DNA from: Berberis thunbergii
Taxonomy: Eukaryota > Streptophyta > Magnoliopsida > Ranunculales > Berberidaceae
Direction: 5' to 3'
DNA: 64,000 nucleotides
Assembly: GCA_003290165.1 (NCBI GenBank)
Contig: QNQO01009159.1
Location: forward strand, 62,001-126,000
Every line of letters begins with the position of its first letter. Positions within the stretch are counted from its first letter, which is position 1. Below, piece after piece: positions 1-11,640 of the stretch. Made by a program: the position numbers and the translations under genes. The notes under the pieces are model-generated. The model did no database searches. It was not told where the DNA came from and was given only the letters and a program-made list of their open reading frames with translations.

Positions 1-64
1 TGCTTCAAGATGGAAGAAAAATAAGAGGACCAAAGAAATTAGAAAAGGTATTCCAGTTAAAGTT

Positions 65-2819
65 TTGAGGTATTTTCCTATAATTTCAAGATTCAAAAGG
101 ATGTTTAGGTCTGAAAAAATGACTGCAGATTTAAGGTGGCATTTCAATAATAAAAGCAAAGATGGAAAAATGCAGCTCCCTGTTGATTTCGTAACATGGG
201 AATTGGTTAATGATAAATGGGAATCATTTGCAGGATCCACGCAATCTCAGACTTGGTCTTTCTACTAATGGTTTTAATCATTTTTCCATGTTAAGCTCTA
301 AATACAGTTGTTGGCCAGTGATGCTAGTTAACTACAATTTGCCTCCTGCGTTGTGCATGAAGAAAGAGAATATCATGTTAACGCTACTGATTTCGGGTCC
401 AAAGCAACCTGAAAATGACATAGACGTCTACTTCCAGCCACTTATAGAAGACTTGCAACATTTGTGGCACAATGGAGTGGAGACCTATGATGCGTTTGGT
501 GGAAATATTTTTAATCTTAGGGCAATTTTGCTATGGACCATAAGTGATTTTCCAGCATATGAAAACCTTGTTGGATGCTATACAAAAGGTTAAAAGGCAT
601 GTCCTCTTTGTGGCAAAAATACACATTACAGATGGTTAACGCACAATAAGAAATTTGCACACATGGGTCATAGGAAATTTTTTTCACCTACACATGAATA
701 TCGAGGAAAAAGGTTTGGTTTGATAACAATGTGGAACATGGAATGAAGCCTAGAATCTTGACGGGTCGGAACATTTCTATTGCTCTTAAGAATTTTCCAA
801 ATGATTTTGAAAAATGTCATAAGAAAAAAAGAAAAAGAAAAAGAAATGATAATGCTGATGATGTTGATGCTGATGATAATGGTGATGACGATGTTGATGG
901 CAATGCCGATGATGATGATCATGATGAGCTATCAAGGTGGAAGAAAAGGTCAATCTTTTTCGATTTACCATATTGGGAGGTTAGTTTTATGTCTTTAATC
1001 GCTTTGTTTTTTTTTATACTCAGTAATGGTCTAAAAAAATATGTATTAATGGTTACGTTCATGTTTTGTAGGAAATTCCATTACGTCATAATTTAGACGT
1101 AATGCATGTCGAAAAAAATGTTTGTGAAAGCATTATAGGCACAATGTTGCACTGTGGAAAGTCAAAAGATGGGGTTAATGCTCGTAAGGATTTACATGAT
1201 ATGCAAATACGGAAAGACCTGCATACACAACCTCATGGAAGCAGAACATACCTTCCACCTGCTCCATGGACATTTTCAAGGTCTTAAAAGAAATTTTTTG
1301 CAAGAGATTATATGACTTTAAGGGAGCTGATGGCTATTGTTCAAACACTGAGAGGTGTGTATCTTGTTAGGAATGCAAGGTCATTGACTTAGAAATGCAG
1401 TACTTCGGTTATGTGCATTCTTCAATAGGTTGTGTTAGCATGTTATAGACAGAGAGAAATTAGAAATATTGGAGGAAGACGTCATTGAAACTGTGTGCAT
1501 TCTTGAAAGGTTTTTTCCACCTTCATTTTTGATATTATGGTACACTTAATGGTTCATCTAGGAAGAGAAGCTAGAGTCTGTCGACCTGTTCATTTTCGTT
1601 GGATGTATCCCTTTGAGAGGTAAGGAATCCTTCCTTTTTTTAGTCTGAATAGTTCTATTTGAAGCATAATATGTTGAATAACTTATAAGTTGTTATTTAT
1701 GTACAAATATATGAAAACACTAAAAGATTACGTTAGGAACCCTGCACGGCCAGAGGGGTGTATCGCTGAATCATATCTTGCAGAAGAGAGGATAAGGTTT
1801 TGTAGCGAATTTTTTGAAAAAAACAATACAAGTGGAGGAAAAAGAAGTTTGCAATAATGATTTTACGAATGAAGTTATTCTAGAAGGTCGTCCAATTTCT
1901 AGAACCACATCGATCTCACTAAGTGATAGAGAAAAAAAATTGCACATCTTGTTGTGTTGATGAATACAGCTGTGGTGGATTCATATTTAGAGTAAGTAAA
2001 ATGAAATTCACAAATGTTAGATCTCTATCATTACACCATAACCATTTTACTTATTCAGTTTTCTCTCATACTAGCATGCACTTGGAGGTTTTACAAGAAT
2101 CAAACAAACGTCTTACACGCGATGCAACCTTACTTTGGAATAAACATACTAAAATTTTTGCAGAATGGACAAAAATTAAGGTTCGATTAAATCTTCCAGG
2201 TTTTTATTACCTTAGTTTGTGTTTAATTTAATAACTACCTACTTACTTTGTATATCTTCCTATAATTTATGCACTTTAACAAATTCCTATTGATTCAAAA
2301 GCTGACTCTGACACATTGAAATGGATTGCATATGGTCCACGAAAAAGTGCATTGTCCTTTTCTGGGTATAGTATCAATGGGCAGCGTTTTCACACAAAAG
2401 ATGTCGACTGGGAAACCCAAAACAGTGGGATTATTTACTATGGAATATTGACGGATATAATATTACTAGAGTATCATGTATTCTATGTTCCGGTCTTTAG
2501 GTGTCATTGGGAAAACAAAGGTAATGGTGTTAAAGTTGAAGATGGACTTACCCTCGTGAACCTCCATCAATGTCAAGTATCGTTTGCAAGAGATCCATAT
2601 ATTTTAGCATCTCAAGCCAAACAAGTATTTTATTCAAGAGAAGACGATTCCTCTAATTGGTATGTTGTAATAAAGGTTCCACCAAGAGGTTTCCATGAGT
2701 TAGAGGCCAATGACGTAAGTGCAGAAGCTTCAATGCCACTAGAAGTTGACATGGACATTGAGGAGTCTAGTGGTGAAGTTAGATATGTGAGAGAGAATTG
2801 TGAGGGCATACTTGTGTAA
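65..2819 (+). pseudogene. TNP2-like CACTA transposase with DUF4218 and DUF4216 regions
   Basis: The translation shows the conserved order of plant TNP2 transposases. RYFPIISRFKRMF (from 68) is followed by SCWPVMLVNYNLPP and LISGPKQPENDIDVYFQPL (about 312-440), a zinc-binding region CPLCGKNTHYRW (602-637), KKRSIFFDLPYWE (941-979), an intron (980-1070), and HNLDVMHVEKNVCESI. A DUF4218 part contains LGREARVCRPVHFRWMYPFE (about 1560-1619), and a DUF4216 part ends with KQVFYSREDD and WYVVIKVP (2346-2700). The frame is broken several times: a shift near 230, a stop at 592, and shifts around 1290-1560 and 1940. A GAT-rich stretch (839-930) encodes an Asp-rich linker. The enzyme would cut and paste CACTA elements; this copy is a relic. 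Confidence 0.9.
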
Positions 2820-3009
2820 TATATGTTCTTAACATTAATCTTTATTTAGCTTGTGTTTTGGCTGCTTGATCAAAAGTGTCTTTGTTTTTATATATTAGCT
2901 ACACATATGTCACATGTTGTCTTTATTATTATTATTATATGATTAAGGTTATTAATGCATTACATATACTGAAATGATCAACTTTTTTTTCTTAAACAGG
3001 TGAACAACA

Positions 3010-4707
3010 ATGGTTGCTGAAGCCAAGAAGAACGACATATCTCACAAAAGGAAACGTGTTTTGATACCCAAAAAAGCATCCAAGGTCTCTGAAGGAACGG
3101 ATAAGAATGTATCAGAATGTCCAGAAGCATGTCAACAGACTTTGATCCAACAACATGAGAGTCATGAACCTAATATCCAACATATACAACCATCGGCGAC
3201 CAAAGAAGTGGTCGAAAAAGATGCACCAGCATCACAAGAGTCAGTTGCAGACCCGATAGGACTTAAGAAAGCTAGGGTTCTAACCAAAATGAGAGATATT
3301 ACTGTAGAGGCTGGAAGTCGAGTTCATGTTGAATTTACTGATAAAGGTGAACCATGTGGAGAGGGGTCAGTTAGTTTGTCTTCTTATTTAGGCCACTTGT
3401 ACGAGAGCACGTACTTGTAACATTATGCGATTGGAGGAAGCTTGGTAATGATATAAAAGTAATCTTGTGGAGATCAATTTAGGTATTATGAACCATCACT
3501 CTATCCTCTCTCTTAACAATATTTTTGTTTCATAGCAAAAATGCAAATGACTTTTCCCTTTTATGTGAACAGTTATAACTCATGGCGTAGTTGTAGATAT
3601 TTATAGCTAGTTGAATTGCTTGCTACACATCATCTTAAACGACATGTACATTTCAGTTTACATAAGTTGTGATAGAACTCTTACAGTAAAATTACCAGTA
3701 TTGAGTAACTTAGTGATAATTTTATATAAACTCCAGGCAAGATTCGACTTGGATACAAAATGGCAAAGGCTATGTATTTAAATCAATGGGATGTATATGG
3801 AGGGCCTCCAAATCACGGTTAGTCAGCCAAATACAAGAAACAACTAATGAGGAAGAAAGACTTGAGCTTTAGCCTAAAAACATTCAAAGTAGAGCATAGT
3901 GGATAAAGTTCGTCAAAACAAAATCTAGTCCAACATTTAAGGTATGTTTTAAAACTAGTTGTAATATTATAATATATAGTGAAACATTATAATTCAGTTA
4001 AAATAATGCTAAAGTAATACAATTTCAGGCTGTAAGTGATAAATATAAAGCAATCAGGCGTAAGCAAATCCCACACACATGCATCCGAAAAAGATTGGCT
4101 CGTTTGGTGATACCTATTTCATATTCATATGCATTCTTATGTTGTGGTCAAAATAATTTTGTAGGTCCATTTACTAATTTTTCAGAACCTGATATCAATT
4201 TCTTTTTCTTATAGAAAAAAAAGGAATATTACCGAGCCATCTTCTGTTTCTAGGGTTAAAGTATGGATTAAGTCGCGCACTAGAAAAGACGGTAAACCAG
4301 TAAATACAGAAGTTTTCGAAACCATTGTGAATGAAATGTCATTTATAATGTAGAATTATGTGTAATTTTGCATAGTTTCCGAACCATACACTATGCTATT
4401 ATATGTGTTGAATTATATAGGAGAAGCTAATCGAAGCTGAAAGTGATTCACCATCGAACTCGACAACAAATGTATCCGAAGATGCTTTTTCCAAAGTCTT
4501 AAGAAATGAGAAACCTGGACGACTAAGAGGAATGGGAAGAGGAATGACCATCAGCAAATTGACATTCTTTCAAACTAAGGACAAACATGTGGCCAAGATG
4601 CAAGAGCAACAAACTATTATGCATGACAGGATCCAACATTTGGAAAACTTGGTGAACACATTATTGAAAAAACAAGGCAAGTTTGATACATGTAGTGATC
4701 AGTGAAT
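3010..4707 (+). pseudogene. Second CACTA ORF, plant transposase Ptta/En/Spm family (Transposase_24-like)
   Basis: An open stretch from ATG 3010 to 3420 encodes a Lys-rich, hydrophilic N-terminal part (HKRKRVLIPKKASKV). Further pieces follow in the same orientation: LGYKMAKAMYLNQWDVYGGP (about 3743-3820), a segment around 4265-4340 with VWIKSRTRKDGKPVNTEVFE, and 4420-4707 with KPGRLRGMGRGM and a coiled-coil-like tail. The RGMGRG motif and the position directly behind TNP2 are typical of the second ORF of plant CACTA elements. Introns and several frameshifts separate the pieces. A DNA-binding accessory role is known for related proteins; it is not demonstrable here. Confidence 0.75.
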
Positions 4708-4916
4708 AAGTAAAATTTGAGCTTAGTCATTGAATTTTTTATTTATTAACTGTTTGCTGTGTTGTTAGATTGAGCAAAGTGGAAAAGAGGACAAAACATC
4801 TACAGTGGTACAATTAGTTTCAATATTGTGGCCCTAATCTTCAATCTAAACTTGTTTCAATTGTAATGTTTGTATTGATTAATTGTAGAGTGTCAACACC
4901 AAGTCACTAGAGAAAT

Positions 4917-6006
4917 GCTAGTTGTTAGATTGGAGTGGAACAAAGGAAATCGTTGCTGAGGGATATTTGATATCAAGGGATCCAAAAGAGCTTGTCAATA
5001 AAATTCCTATGGGTCCTAATGCAATCAAAGTCTGTGTTGATATCCCAACTAAACCAGATGCTTTCTTATGGAGGCCTACATCTAGTATGACTTATATAGA
5101 ACAAACTCAAGGTAAATCGATAGCATGGCATGCCGAGAAAGTTATTTTAGAGCTTGATCAACATTCTGTTGGACAAGATAATATTGACATGCCTTTGGTA
5201 AGATAGTTATTGATTGCTTTGGTATTTATATTATGTATTTGTGTAACTTAAATAGTTGTATTCTTGTGAATATAATTCTTGTTTTTTATGCATTCTTTCT
5301 TGATAGAGTAAGTACAATAATTCAAGGAACAAGTGCACATTGTTTGATTGGAGTGGAAAAGATGAAATAGTGGCAGAAGGACATTGACATTCGAGTGATC
5401 CAAAAACGATGATCAATGATATTCCTCTTGGACCTAATGCCATGATTGTTTGGGTAGATATTTCAAAAAATCATAAAGCATTTTATGGAGGCCTACATCT
5501 AATATGACATGCATTGAAGATGTCGTTGGTTCTACTATAGCTTGGCCTGCTAACAAAGTTGTTTTGGAAAAAGTACCTGAAAATCAGGAAGTAGAAAATG
5601 CATCATATCATGAGGTAAGTTAAATGTGATTGGTATACACTAATGCATAATTGAAGTAACTATATATAGATCTTCAGAAATCTATTAGTAAAGTGATTCC
5701 TCAGTTTAATGTATTTGTCTTGTTTGACTTTTTGTTAGAGTGTGAACATCGGCTCAAACAAAAAAGTGCAAGTTGTTGGATGTTAGTGGTTCGGGACAAG
5801 TAGTTGCTGAAGGACGTTGGTCTTCAAGTGATCCAGATCAGGTTGTTCATTTTGTTCCCTTGGGTTCTAATGCTATTAAAGTTTGGGTAGATAGTCCAAA
5901 AGTTCCTATTGCATCTCTTTGGAGGCCTACATCTGAGCTGAAATTTATTGAAGATGCCATTGGTACTACAGTAGCATGGCCAACAGACAAAGTTGTTATG
6001 ATTTAG
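4917..6006 (+). pseudogene. Three tandem DUF8039-like domains of the CACTA second ORF
   Basis: Three related copies of about 85 residues follow one another, each apparently a separate exon: about 4917-5206, 5333-5614 and 5764-6006. Shared landmarks are LLDWSG or LDVSG at the start, a VAEG block, a [IV]PxGxNA[IM]xVWVD block, LWRPTS near the middle and [AT][IV]AW ahead of KV[IV]. Copy 2 has an in-frame stop (TGA, 5385-5387) and a frameshift near 5480; copies 1 and 3 are open. The same domain is common in CACTA-encoded plant proteins, where its function is unknown. The third copy ends the transposon-derived part; downstream sequence is captured host DNA. Confidence 0.7.
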
Positions 6007-6139
6007 AGCTTTGGTAAGCATTGATATAGACTTGTAATATATATTTGAATGCCTGAATGAATATCTCTCTTGGTCTTGAATTCCTGAATATATGCTTGAA
6101 CTACTACCAATTTTGTAGATCCACTTGTATCCATGCATG

Positions 6140-6300
6140 TGTACGTATGTTATAGGAATGTTAATGATGTAATGTTACTGTGTAATGTTGTTGTTACCGT
6201 TGTTGTTAACGTTGCTGTTGTAATGTTGTTGTTACTGCTTAATGTTGTTGCGTAATGTTGTAGTGATGTTGCGTAATGCTATAATGTTGTAGGAATACTG
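6140..6300 (+). repeat. TAATGTTGTTGTTAC-type minisatellite
   Basis: Imperfect short repeats of the theme TAATGTTGTTG(TTACTG) run through this stretch, with units of about 9 to 18 bases. It marks the border between the CACTA coding part and the captured gene fragments. Confidence 0.6.
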
Positions 6301-6461
6301 TTAAATGTCAGTTTATGTATTGCATAATAAGATGTTTCACTGCTTCATTTGACAATTGATTTTGCATTTTAGAGAGTTGTATTCATCTAAATAGGTTTTT
6401 AGGGAGTTTTGAGAGATAGAACAATAAGGAGATTGATTAATCCATATTTGATCTGTTAAAA

Positions 6462-6635
6462 CTTGGTGCTCGTGAAGTCATTATTTCCATCCTCAAGTCC
6501 ATGAATGTCAATAGCATTATGGTTCCTGGTGATAATTGGGGCACAACAAATTCCATTGCAAATGAAGTTGGGATTGATACTGTTATTGCTGAAGCCAAGC
6601 CTGATGAGAAAGCTGAGAAAGTGAAGGAATTACAC
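6462..6635 (+). pseudogene. Captured fragment of HMA5-like copper-transporting P1B ATPase
   Basis: One reading frame gives GAREVIISILKSMNVNSIMV, then PGDNWGTTNSIANEVGIDTV and IAEAKPDEKAEKVKELH. This corresponds to the P-domain hinge of plant copper ATPases (HMA5/RAN1 type), whose invariant motif is TGDN; here the Thr is replaced by Pro. Only about 58 residues are present, with no phosphorylation site and no membrane segments. Downstream (6660-6800) a short open stretch with SKEEERDKFQKEI is not recognised. This is a non-functional fragment inside the outer CACTA element. Confidence 0.8.
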
Positions 6636-6892
6636 TACACTTGGTCACAGGTGGAAAATTCAAGATGAGATTTCTCCAAAATGTTTAGAGTGTTTTATTA
6701 AGCGCTTAACTTCAAAGGAAGAAGAGAGAGACAAATTTCAAAAGGAAATCAGGACACCATCTGAAGATTGGAGATTGAAAATTCAGCAGTTGGAATCACA
6801 TGTCCACTTTTCCTATTGAGATTTTTTACCTTTTAAATGCATTTGGTCATTTTGCCACTGATTAGTCCATGTTGTTCAAGTACTTACAATTG

Positions 6893-7110
6893 GAGCTTAC
6901 ATGTATCACTTCATCCAATGGGAACATATGGGTTAGTATCTTTCTTATACAAGTTCTTTGTCCTTCATCCAATATCTACTCTGCATTTAGCAAAATAGTT
7001 ATGATGGACATTTGGATTTTGTAGATATGTAGCAGCTGAATATGCTTGCATGGGTATGTTGAAGCTTTTCTACTTCAGCTTCAATTTGAGTATGGAATTC
7101 GGGGTTCTAA
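6893..7110 (+). pseudogene. Captured fragment of a receptor-like kinase
   Basis: A piece ending PMGTYG at 6931 is followed by GT, and a second piece starts after TAG at 7025 with YVAAEYACMGMLK. Joined across the 93-bp intron they match the kinase activation-segment region GTYGYVAPEYACTGML of plant receptor-like kinases; the APE motif is changed to AAE. A decayed continuation with FGVLI is seen near 7095. Too short to name a subfamily. Confidence 0.65.
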
Positions 7111-7135
7111 TCAATGGGTTGTTCTTTGATTTCAG

Positions 7136-7173
7136 ATACAAAGATAGATTGGGATGCTTACATGTCACATGTA
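7136..7173 (+). pseudogene. Captured fragment of ALG3 mannosyltransferase
   Basis: After the acceptor TTTCAG (ends 7135) the frame reads TKIDWDAYMSHV, matching the N-terminal TKIDWDAYMSQV signature of the ER dolichyl-P-Man alpha-1,3-mannosyltransferase ALG3. Only this exon start is recognisable; the rest to about 7270 is not. Twelve residues are few, but the motif is distinctive. Confidence 0.6.
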
Positions 7174-7773
7174 TTGATTTCACAGCAACCCCATCTTTCA
7201 ATTTTAATTTTCCTAGGTGTCATCTTTATCTAAAATTGTAAAACTTTAAGCTTAAGCGCCCTCATTGAGGATCTAGGTATGTTTCAATTTATACTATGAT
7301 TGTACATAGATTGCCAAAGTATTTATACTTGTTTTTACATAGATTTATACTATGATTGTACATAGATTTATACTGCTTAGGTTTTAGCCCAGATCTTAAT
7401 TAACTTGTCAAGGTTATAAATCGCAAACAATAATATCTTGTTTTTTTCTCAAGAGAACTTAGAATCAATATTTATTACAGGCGCTAACAAATGCTCTTAA
7501 CGAGGTGGGAACCAATTTTTGACAGAGCTCACATGTTGTCCTGATTGTGCTCTTATTGTTGCTGACGCTGGACAGATGTGAAGGTATCTTTGCCTTCTAT
7601 ATTATTGATTAGGCTAGTAAGATAGTAGGAGACATTAAAAGATGGTGCAAATTTAAAGTTTCATTCATTTGATTTTTAGCTAGCCAGATGACTACTTAGC
7701 GAACTTTATTTTCCCATTGTTCTCCTTTTAGCAAGTTTTGCATTCCAGTGACCGGATTATATATCTTTTGCAG

Positions 7774-7902
7774 GCTAATTTGGGTTTCTTTAAGGTAATG
7801 GTGACCAAATCACAAACTGATGTGTTGCATATACACCTGAAAAGTATGGTTGAAGGACTCTTGAATTGGAAAGATGAAGCAAAAACCCATTTTAAAGCAG
7901 AG
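7774..7902 (+). pseudogene. Captured exon of RRP12-like ribosome biogenesis protein
   Basis: The exon lies between a TTTGCAG acceptor and a GTTTGT donor. It encodes ANLGFFKVMVTKSQTDVL followed by HLKSMVEGLLNW and THFKAE. This matches the HEAT-repeat region of plant RRP12-like proteins (QANLGLLKVLVAKSQ, SMVEGLLKWQ). The exon is open and has intact borders, but no other RRP12 exon is visible, so it is a captured fragment. Confidence 0.75.
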
Positions 7903-9254
7903 GTTTGTATATTCTATTAGACTTGTACTTGGTTTTCCAGTTTTGACATTATTTTATAAATGAGACTCTTTTCTTACTCCAAAACATTTTCTTTGTTGGA
8001 CACCTTATGTTTGTTTATCATAAGCTATTGTAAGTTTCCTTTTGTGCTTTTCTTCCTACTGATGCCTTATGTTTGTTTATCATTAGAATGTGCATGGTTT
8101 AAAGCTTTGTGGTGCAGGGAATTAAAATAATTTTGCTTATAAATTAATGAGCTCCAATGTGTGCTTGGAAAGATGAACATCAAGTGAATGTTAGCCTCAG
8201 TGGCTCACAAGTCTTGTGAAGAGTTGGTGAAAGAAGATAAAATAAAAATAAGTGGAAAATAAACTTTTGTCTGGCAACTCTTTGGTTGTTTTTTGAACTG
8301 CTGCATGCTCTATTTGGGGTTACTTCTGGGTATGTCTTACTTGGTATCATTTGCTGTGATTTCTTTTTGGATTAGAAAAACTAAGTCTGAATCCTTGTTT
8401 GGAATGGGTAGGTGGCAATTCCTAACTAGTCAACACAGAGATTGATAAATAAACTTTTGTTTGGTTTTGTCCGAGTCAGATGTCAGGACGAGTTTTGATG
8501 CTGAACTTGAAGGAAATAGCAAAGATTGTGATTAGGTGAAGAGGCAATTATATAGGAAGGTGATTGTGCTTGCAGTCAGGATATGAGCTTTGAATGGAGA
8601 CAGGATATTGCAAGAGCTTTGAATAAATTCAGAGATCGTCTTTCATGGCAGCAAACTCTACAATGGCAGCAGAAAATGGAACACAAGCTGAACAATGATT
8701 GTTTATAGTATGAATTTCAGTATTTAAATCTAATTTCATAATACCAGAAAGCATGGCATGATTAAGGATAGGACTGTTAATTTTTGAACCAATAGCCACA
8801 CACTTTGTTGTATGTCATTTTGTCTTTTTGGTATATAATGTGCTTATTTGTATGCTTGCTTGCGCTTGGTCTTTTTATTTATTTTTGGCACATAACTCTT
8901 TCAGGTGGTTCCAGTCAAGCGGATCTATCAAAGTGTATCAACAGTCTTAAGAACTTGCTTGATTCAAAGGTCAGGTTTTGACTACTTTGTACCGTGGTTT
9001 ATGTGCACCTCTCATATCTGTATTATTTCTTTCTTGAATAATTACAATGAAGCATACTTAGATTAGTTATTTTGTATAGGTAAAAGGATATACCTGATTG
9101 ATTAACGTCTTTTTATCCACATGTGTAATTTCAACTTGGTGTTGGAACATGACATGAATAAGAAAAAAAAGAAGGAAAAGAATCCAAACAAGCGTAATAG
9201 CAACAGGTTTTGATTGATTGCTCCCTTCAACATTGAAACAACATCAGTTTTGTA
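7903..9254. other. Stretch without a recognised gene inside outer CACTA element
   Basis: No long ORF is present. One exon-like piece at about 8908-8970 reads SSQADLSKCINSLKNLLDSK and is followed by GTCAG; its family is not recognised. Another open piece near 8583-8697 (FEWRQDIARALNKFRDRLSW) is also unassigned. The rest is AT-rich sequence that could be captured introns. Confidence 0.4.
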
Positions 9255-9873
9255 TTGTTGATGTGGTGTGCACACACAACGTGTGATCTTGAGTTCAAGG
9301 AATTCCTGAGACGTCTTTACGAAAGGTCACACATGTTGTTTAAGAGATTCGCTTTGCTGTTTTGCACTGCGATTGTCTGGGCCTTTGCTACTATTCTGAC
9401 AGCAGGTTGGGCTTACAATCATGTTCCTGAGCGAACTAAGTTGAGTTGTTGTATGGACCATGCTCAACTTATAGCAAAAGCTCCTTGGTAGAATCCAAAC
9501 TATAGTTTATCCCTTGATATTATTTTGTTGATCTCTTGATCTCATCACAAGACGATTAACTTTACTATAGCATCTTATTTGGTCTGTTTTAAACTTCAGG
9601 ATTAAACTCCCATATCCTTTTCAGTGGGGTGCACCCATATTTAGGGCAAGCCATGTATTTGGCATGATTGGAGCTGCACTTGTTTCATCAGCTGAGGTAT
9701 TAGCTATTAATTGTATCTTCACTTAGTGCTAATAAAAGAATTTGCATTCAGCTAAGAAACACTCCTATTTTTTGTCAAATGCAGTCAACTGGAACCTATT
9801 TTGCAGCTGCACGACTTTCAGGTGCGACACCTCCTCTAGCACATGTTCTTAGCAGAAGCGTTGGGCTGCAGGT
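9255..9873 (+). pseudogene. Captured exons of a nucleobase-ascorbate transporter (NAT/NCS2 family)
   Basis: Three exons keep GT-AG borders. About 9255-9490 encodes a segment with FALLFCTAIVWAFATILTAG and ends IAKAPW. 9600-9696 encodes IKLPYPFQWGAPIFRASHVF and GAALVSSAE. 9784-9871 encodes STGTYFAAARLSGATPP and HVLSRSVGLQ. The PFQWGxPxF motif, the (E)STGT site and SxSVGLQG-type end are NAT signatures. The parent would be a purine/xanthine-type permease with about 12-14 membrane segments; only the middle third is here, so it is a fragment. The cluster lies between RRP12 and DCL2 pieces. Confidence 0.8.
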
Positions 9874-10009
9874 TTGTATATGATAACACAGAAACCAGAT
9901 TTTCTTTGGATTTCCTTTTTCCAGGTTTAATGTGTTCATGGCGGTACACCATTAGTAAAAAGACTATTATCTTAAAAACTAATTTACTTTGCTATACAGG
10001 TTTAATGTG

Positions 10010-10617
10010 CAGTCTAGAGGTCGTGCACATATGTCGCAATCAAAATACGCTTTCCTGATTAACAGGTGCTTTGTTTATTCATGTTCTATAGGTGGTTTCA
10101 AAATCTACTATGAACTGCCTTGTTTTTTACCTTCTCAACATTACAGTGAAAACCAAAGTGAAATGGACTTGATTGAGAAATTTAAGTCTGAGGAAGATCA
10201 TATAGACAAAGAAATTGAATGTAGGACATCTGAAGACACGCTTGATGACTTTGAAGAAGAAATTTATGAGGTTCCTTCTACTGGTGCCTACATCACTGCA
10301 GGATATAGTGTTTTTTTGCTCAACAAGTATTGTTCAAAACTTCCCCACGATGAGTATGTTCTCTATCTAGTTTTTAGGTTCCTCAATATCAGTTACATTG
10401 AATATTTATGAGTGTATGTCTTCTCCATGATGATTTGCTTCTTTGTACATATCTCACTACAATTTTGTAGGTATTTCAATCCTAGACCAGAGTTTTATTA
10501 CATTGATGATATAGGAGGGACAGTCTGTCGCATAATCCTCCCTTCCAATGCCTCAATTCACGAAGTTGCTGGTCTACCCCAGCCATCGAAAGAGAAGCGA
10601 AGAAAAATTTTTGTTTG
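10010..10617 (+). pseudogene. Captured fragment of a Dicer-like protein (DCL2-type)
   Basis: The frame gives QSRGRAHMSQSKYAFLIN (about 10010-10063), the end of the helicase domain (motif VI, QxRGRAR). It continues with an acidic linker and then NKYCSKLPHDEY (ends near 10353). After an intron, YFNPRPEFYYIDDIGGTVC and RIILPSNASIHEV follow (10472-10600). This is the dicer dimerisation domain (DUF283). The order and spacing follow plant DCL2/DCL4-type enzymes, which cut long dsRNA into small RNAs. PAZ, RNase III and most helicase sequence are missing. It is a captured relic, though a transcript through it would be homologous to a host silencing gene. Confidence 0.8.
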
Positions 10618-10768
10618 AAAGCATAATCGTGGTTTGTAGTCATAGTTGCACAATGATGTCCCTGGACATGGTAATCAACTCACTAATTTTGTTTATTACT
10701 AAAATAGTATATTTTAGAATCAAATTATAATTTGTTAAAATTGTGCCATTGTCTCCATTCCCTTGTAG

Positions 10769-10885
10769 GAACTTCATTTGGATAGCTGTATAACACATGA
10801 AATTGAATTTCATGACATCAACAAAGCCTTCGATTTTCTTCTTCAAGGGACTAGTCTACATTGTATAATTTGGATGGACAAATAG
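10769..10885 (+). pseudogene. Captured last exon of an alcohol dehydrogenase-like gene
   Basis: After acceptor CCTTGTAG the exon reads ELHLDSCITHEIEFHDINKA, FDFLLQGTSLHCIIWMDK and a TAG stop (10883-10885). It matches the C-terminal exon of plant ADH-like proteins (THEI.F.DIN.AF..L..G..LRCVIWM). The catalytic and zinc-binding domains are absent. It is the last captured piece before the subterminal repeats of the outer element. Confidence 0.8.
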
Positions 10886-11149
10886 GCGTTGGCTGTTGCG
10901 CTGAGGGCGTAGTGCTGAAATTGTCACTGAGCGCTGATTGGTATGGTGTCTTGGGCAGAGTTTGTACAGGCTTTTGGGTCGGTGTTTGGTTGTTTACCAT
11001 GCTTCAACTAAATAAATGTAGTCTAATCTTTATTATTTGATAGATTTTGTGGCTCGATGTAATACATTATCTTATTAATTACATTACTGTTCATGGAAAT
11101 GTTCAAGTGTTTGGCACATTTAGTTTTTATTTTCTAGAAATAAAACTTA

Positions 11150-11511
11150 TAAGATGTTATAAAAAGTCATTTGATAGCACTTGATGAGTGCTATAGAAAA
11201 AAGGGCCTTGAGAAACGCTATAGAAACTAATACAATAACATTTGTTAAATGCTACGTGAGGGAAGACAATAGCATTTCTGAAACGCTATTGATAACTATA
11301 CAATAGCATTTTTTCAGTTCTATCACAAGCTAAACAATAACACTTTTTAAAACGCTATTGTATAGTATACAATAGCGTTTCAGAAACGGTATAAATAGTC
11401 TACTTACAATAGCGTTTCTAAAACGCTATAAATAATCCTGTATCTATTATAGCTCCGGCAGACACAACATTTTCTAAAACCCTATGATAACCTATAATAG
11501 CGTTTCAAAAT
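11150..11511 (+). repeat. Right subterminal repeats of the outer CACTA element
   Basis: Many copies of a core AACGCTAT(AGA) and its inverse AATAGCGTTT are packed in this stretch. A block reading GTATCTATTATAGCTCCGGC (11439-11458) has a counterpart at 23981-24001 in the inner element, at nearly the same distance from the terminus. Such arrays are transposase-binding sites in En/Spm elements. Confidence 0.8.
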
Positions 11512-11640
11512 CACTACAACAAAAATGAGCATTTATAGCTTTTGAGGATAGCGGTTTTTACACAAACGCTATAAAAAACCAACTTTTAGTCATCGTAATC
11601 TCAAAATGCTATAAAGATTTAAGCGGGAATTAAAAACGCG
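11512..11640 (+). repeat. Left terminus and subterminal repeats of inner CACTA
   Basis: Starts with CACTACAACAAAAATGAGCA, followed by TTTATAGC, GATAGCGG, AACGCTATAAA and AATGCTATAAAG. These match the motifs at the right end (23613-24082). Confidence 0.75.

Noticed and set aside
668..971. Minus-strand ORFs with Ile/Ser-rich or His-rich protein
   Set aside because: They are the reverse reading of the GAT-rich, Asp-coding stretch of the TNP2 gene.
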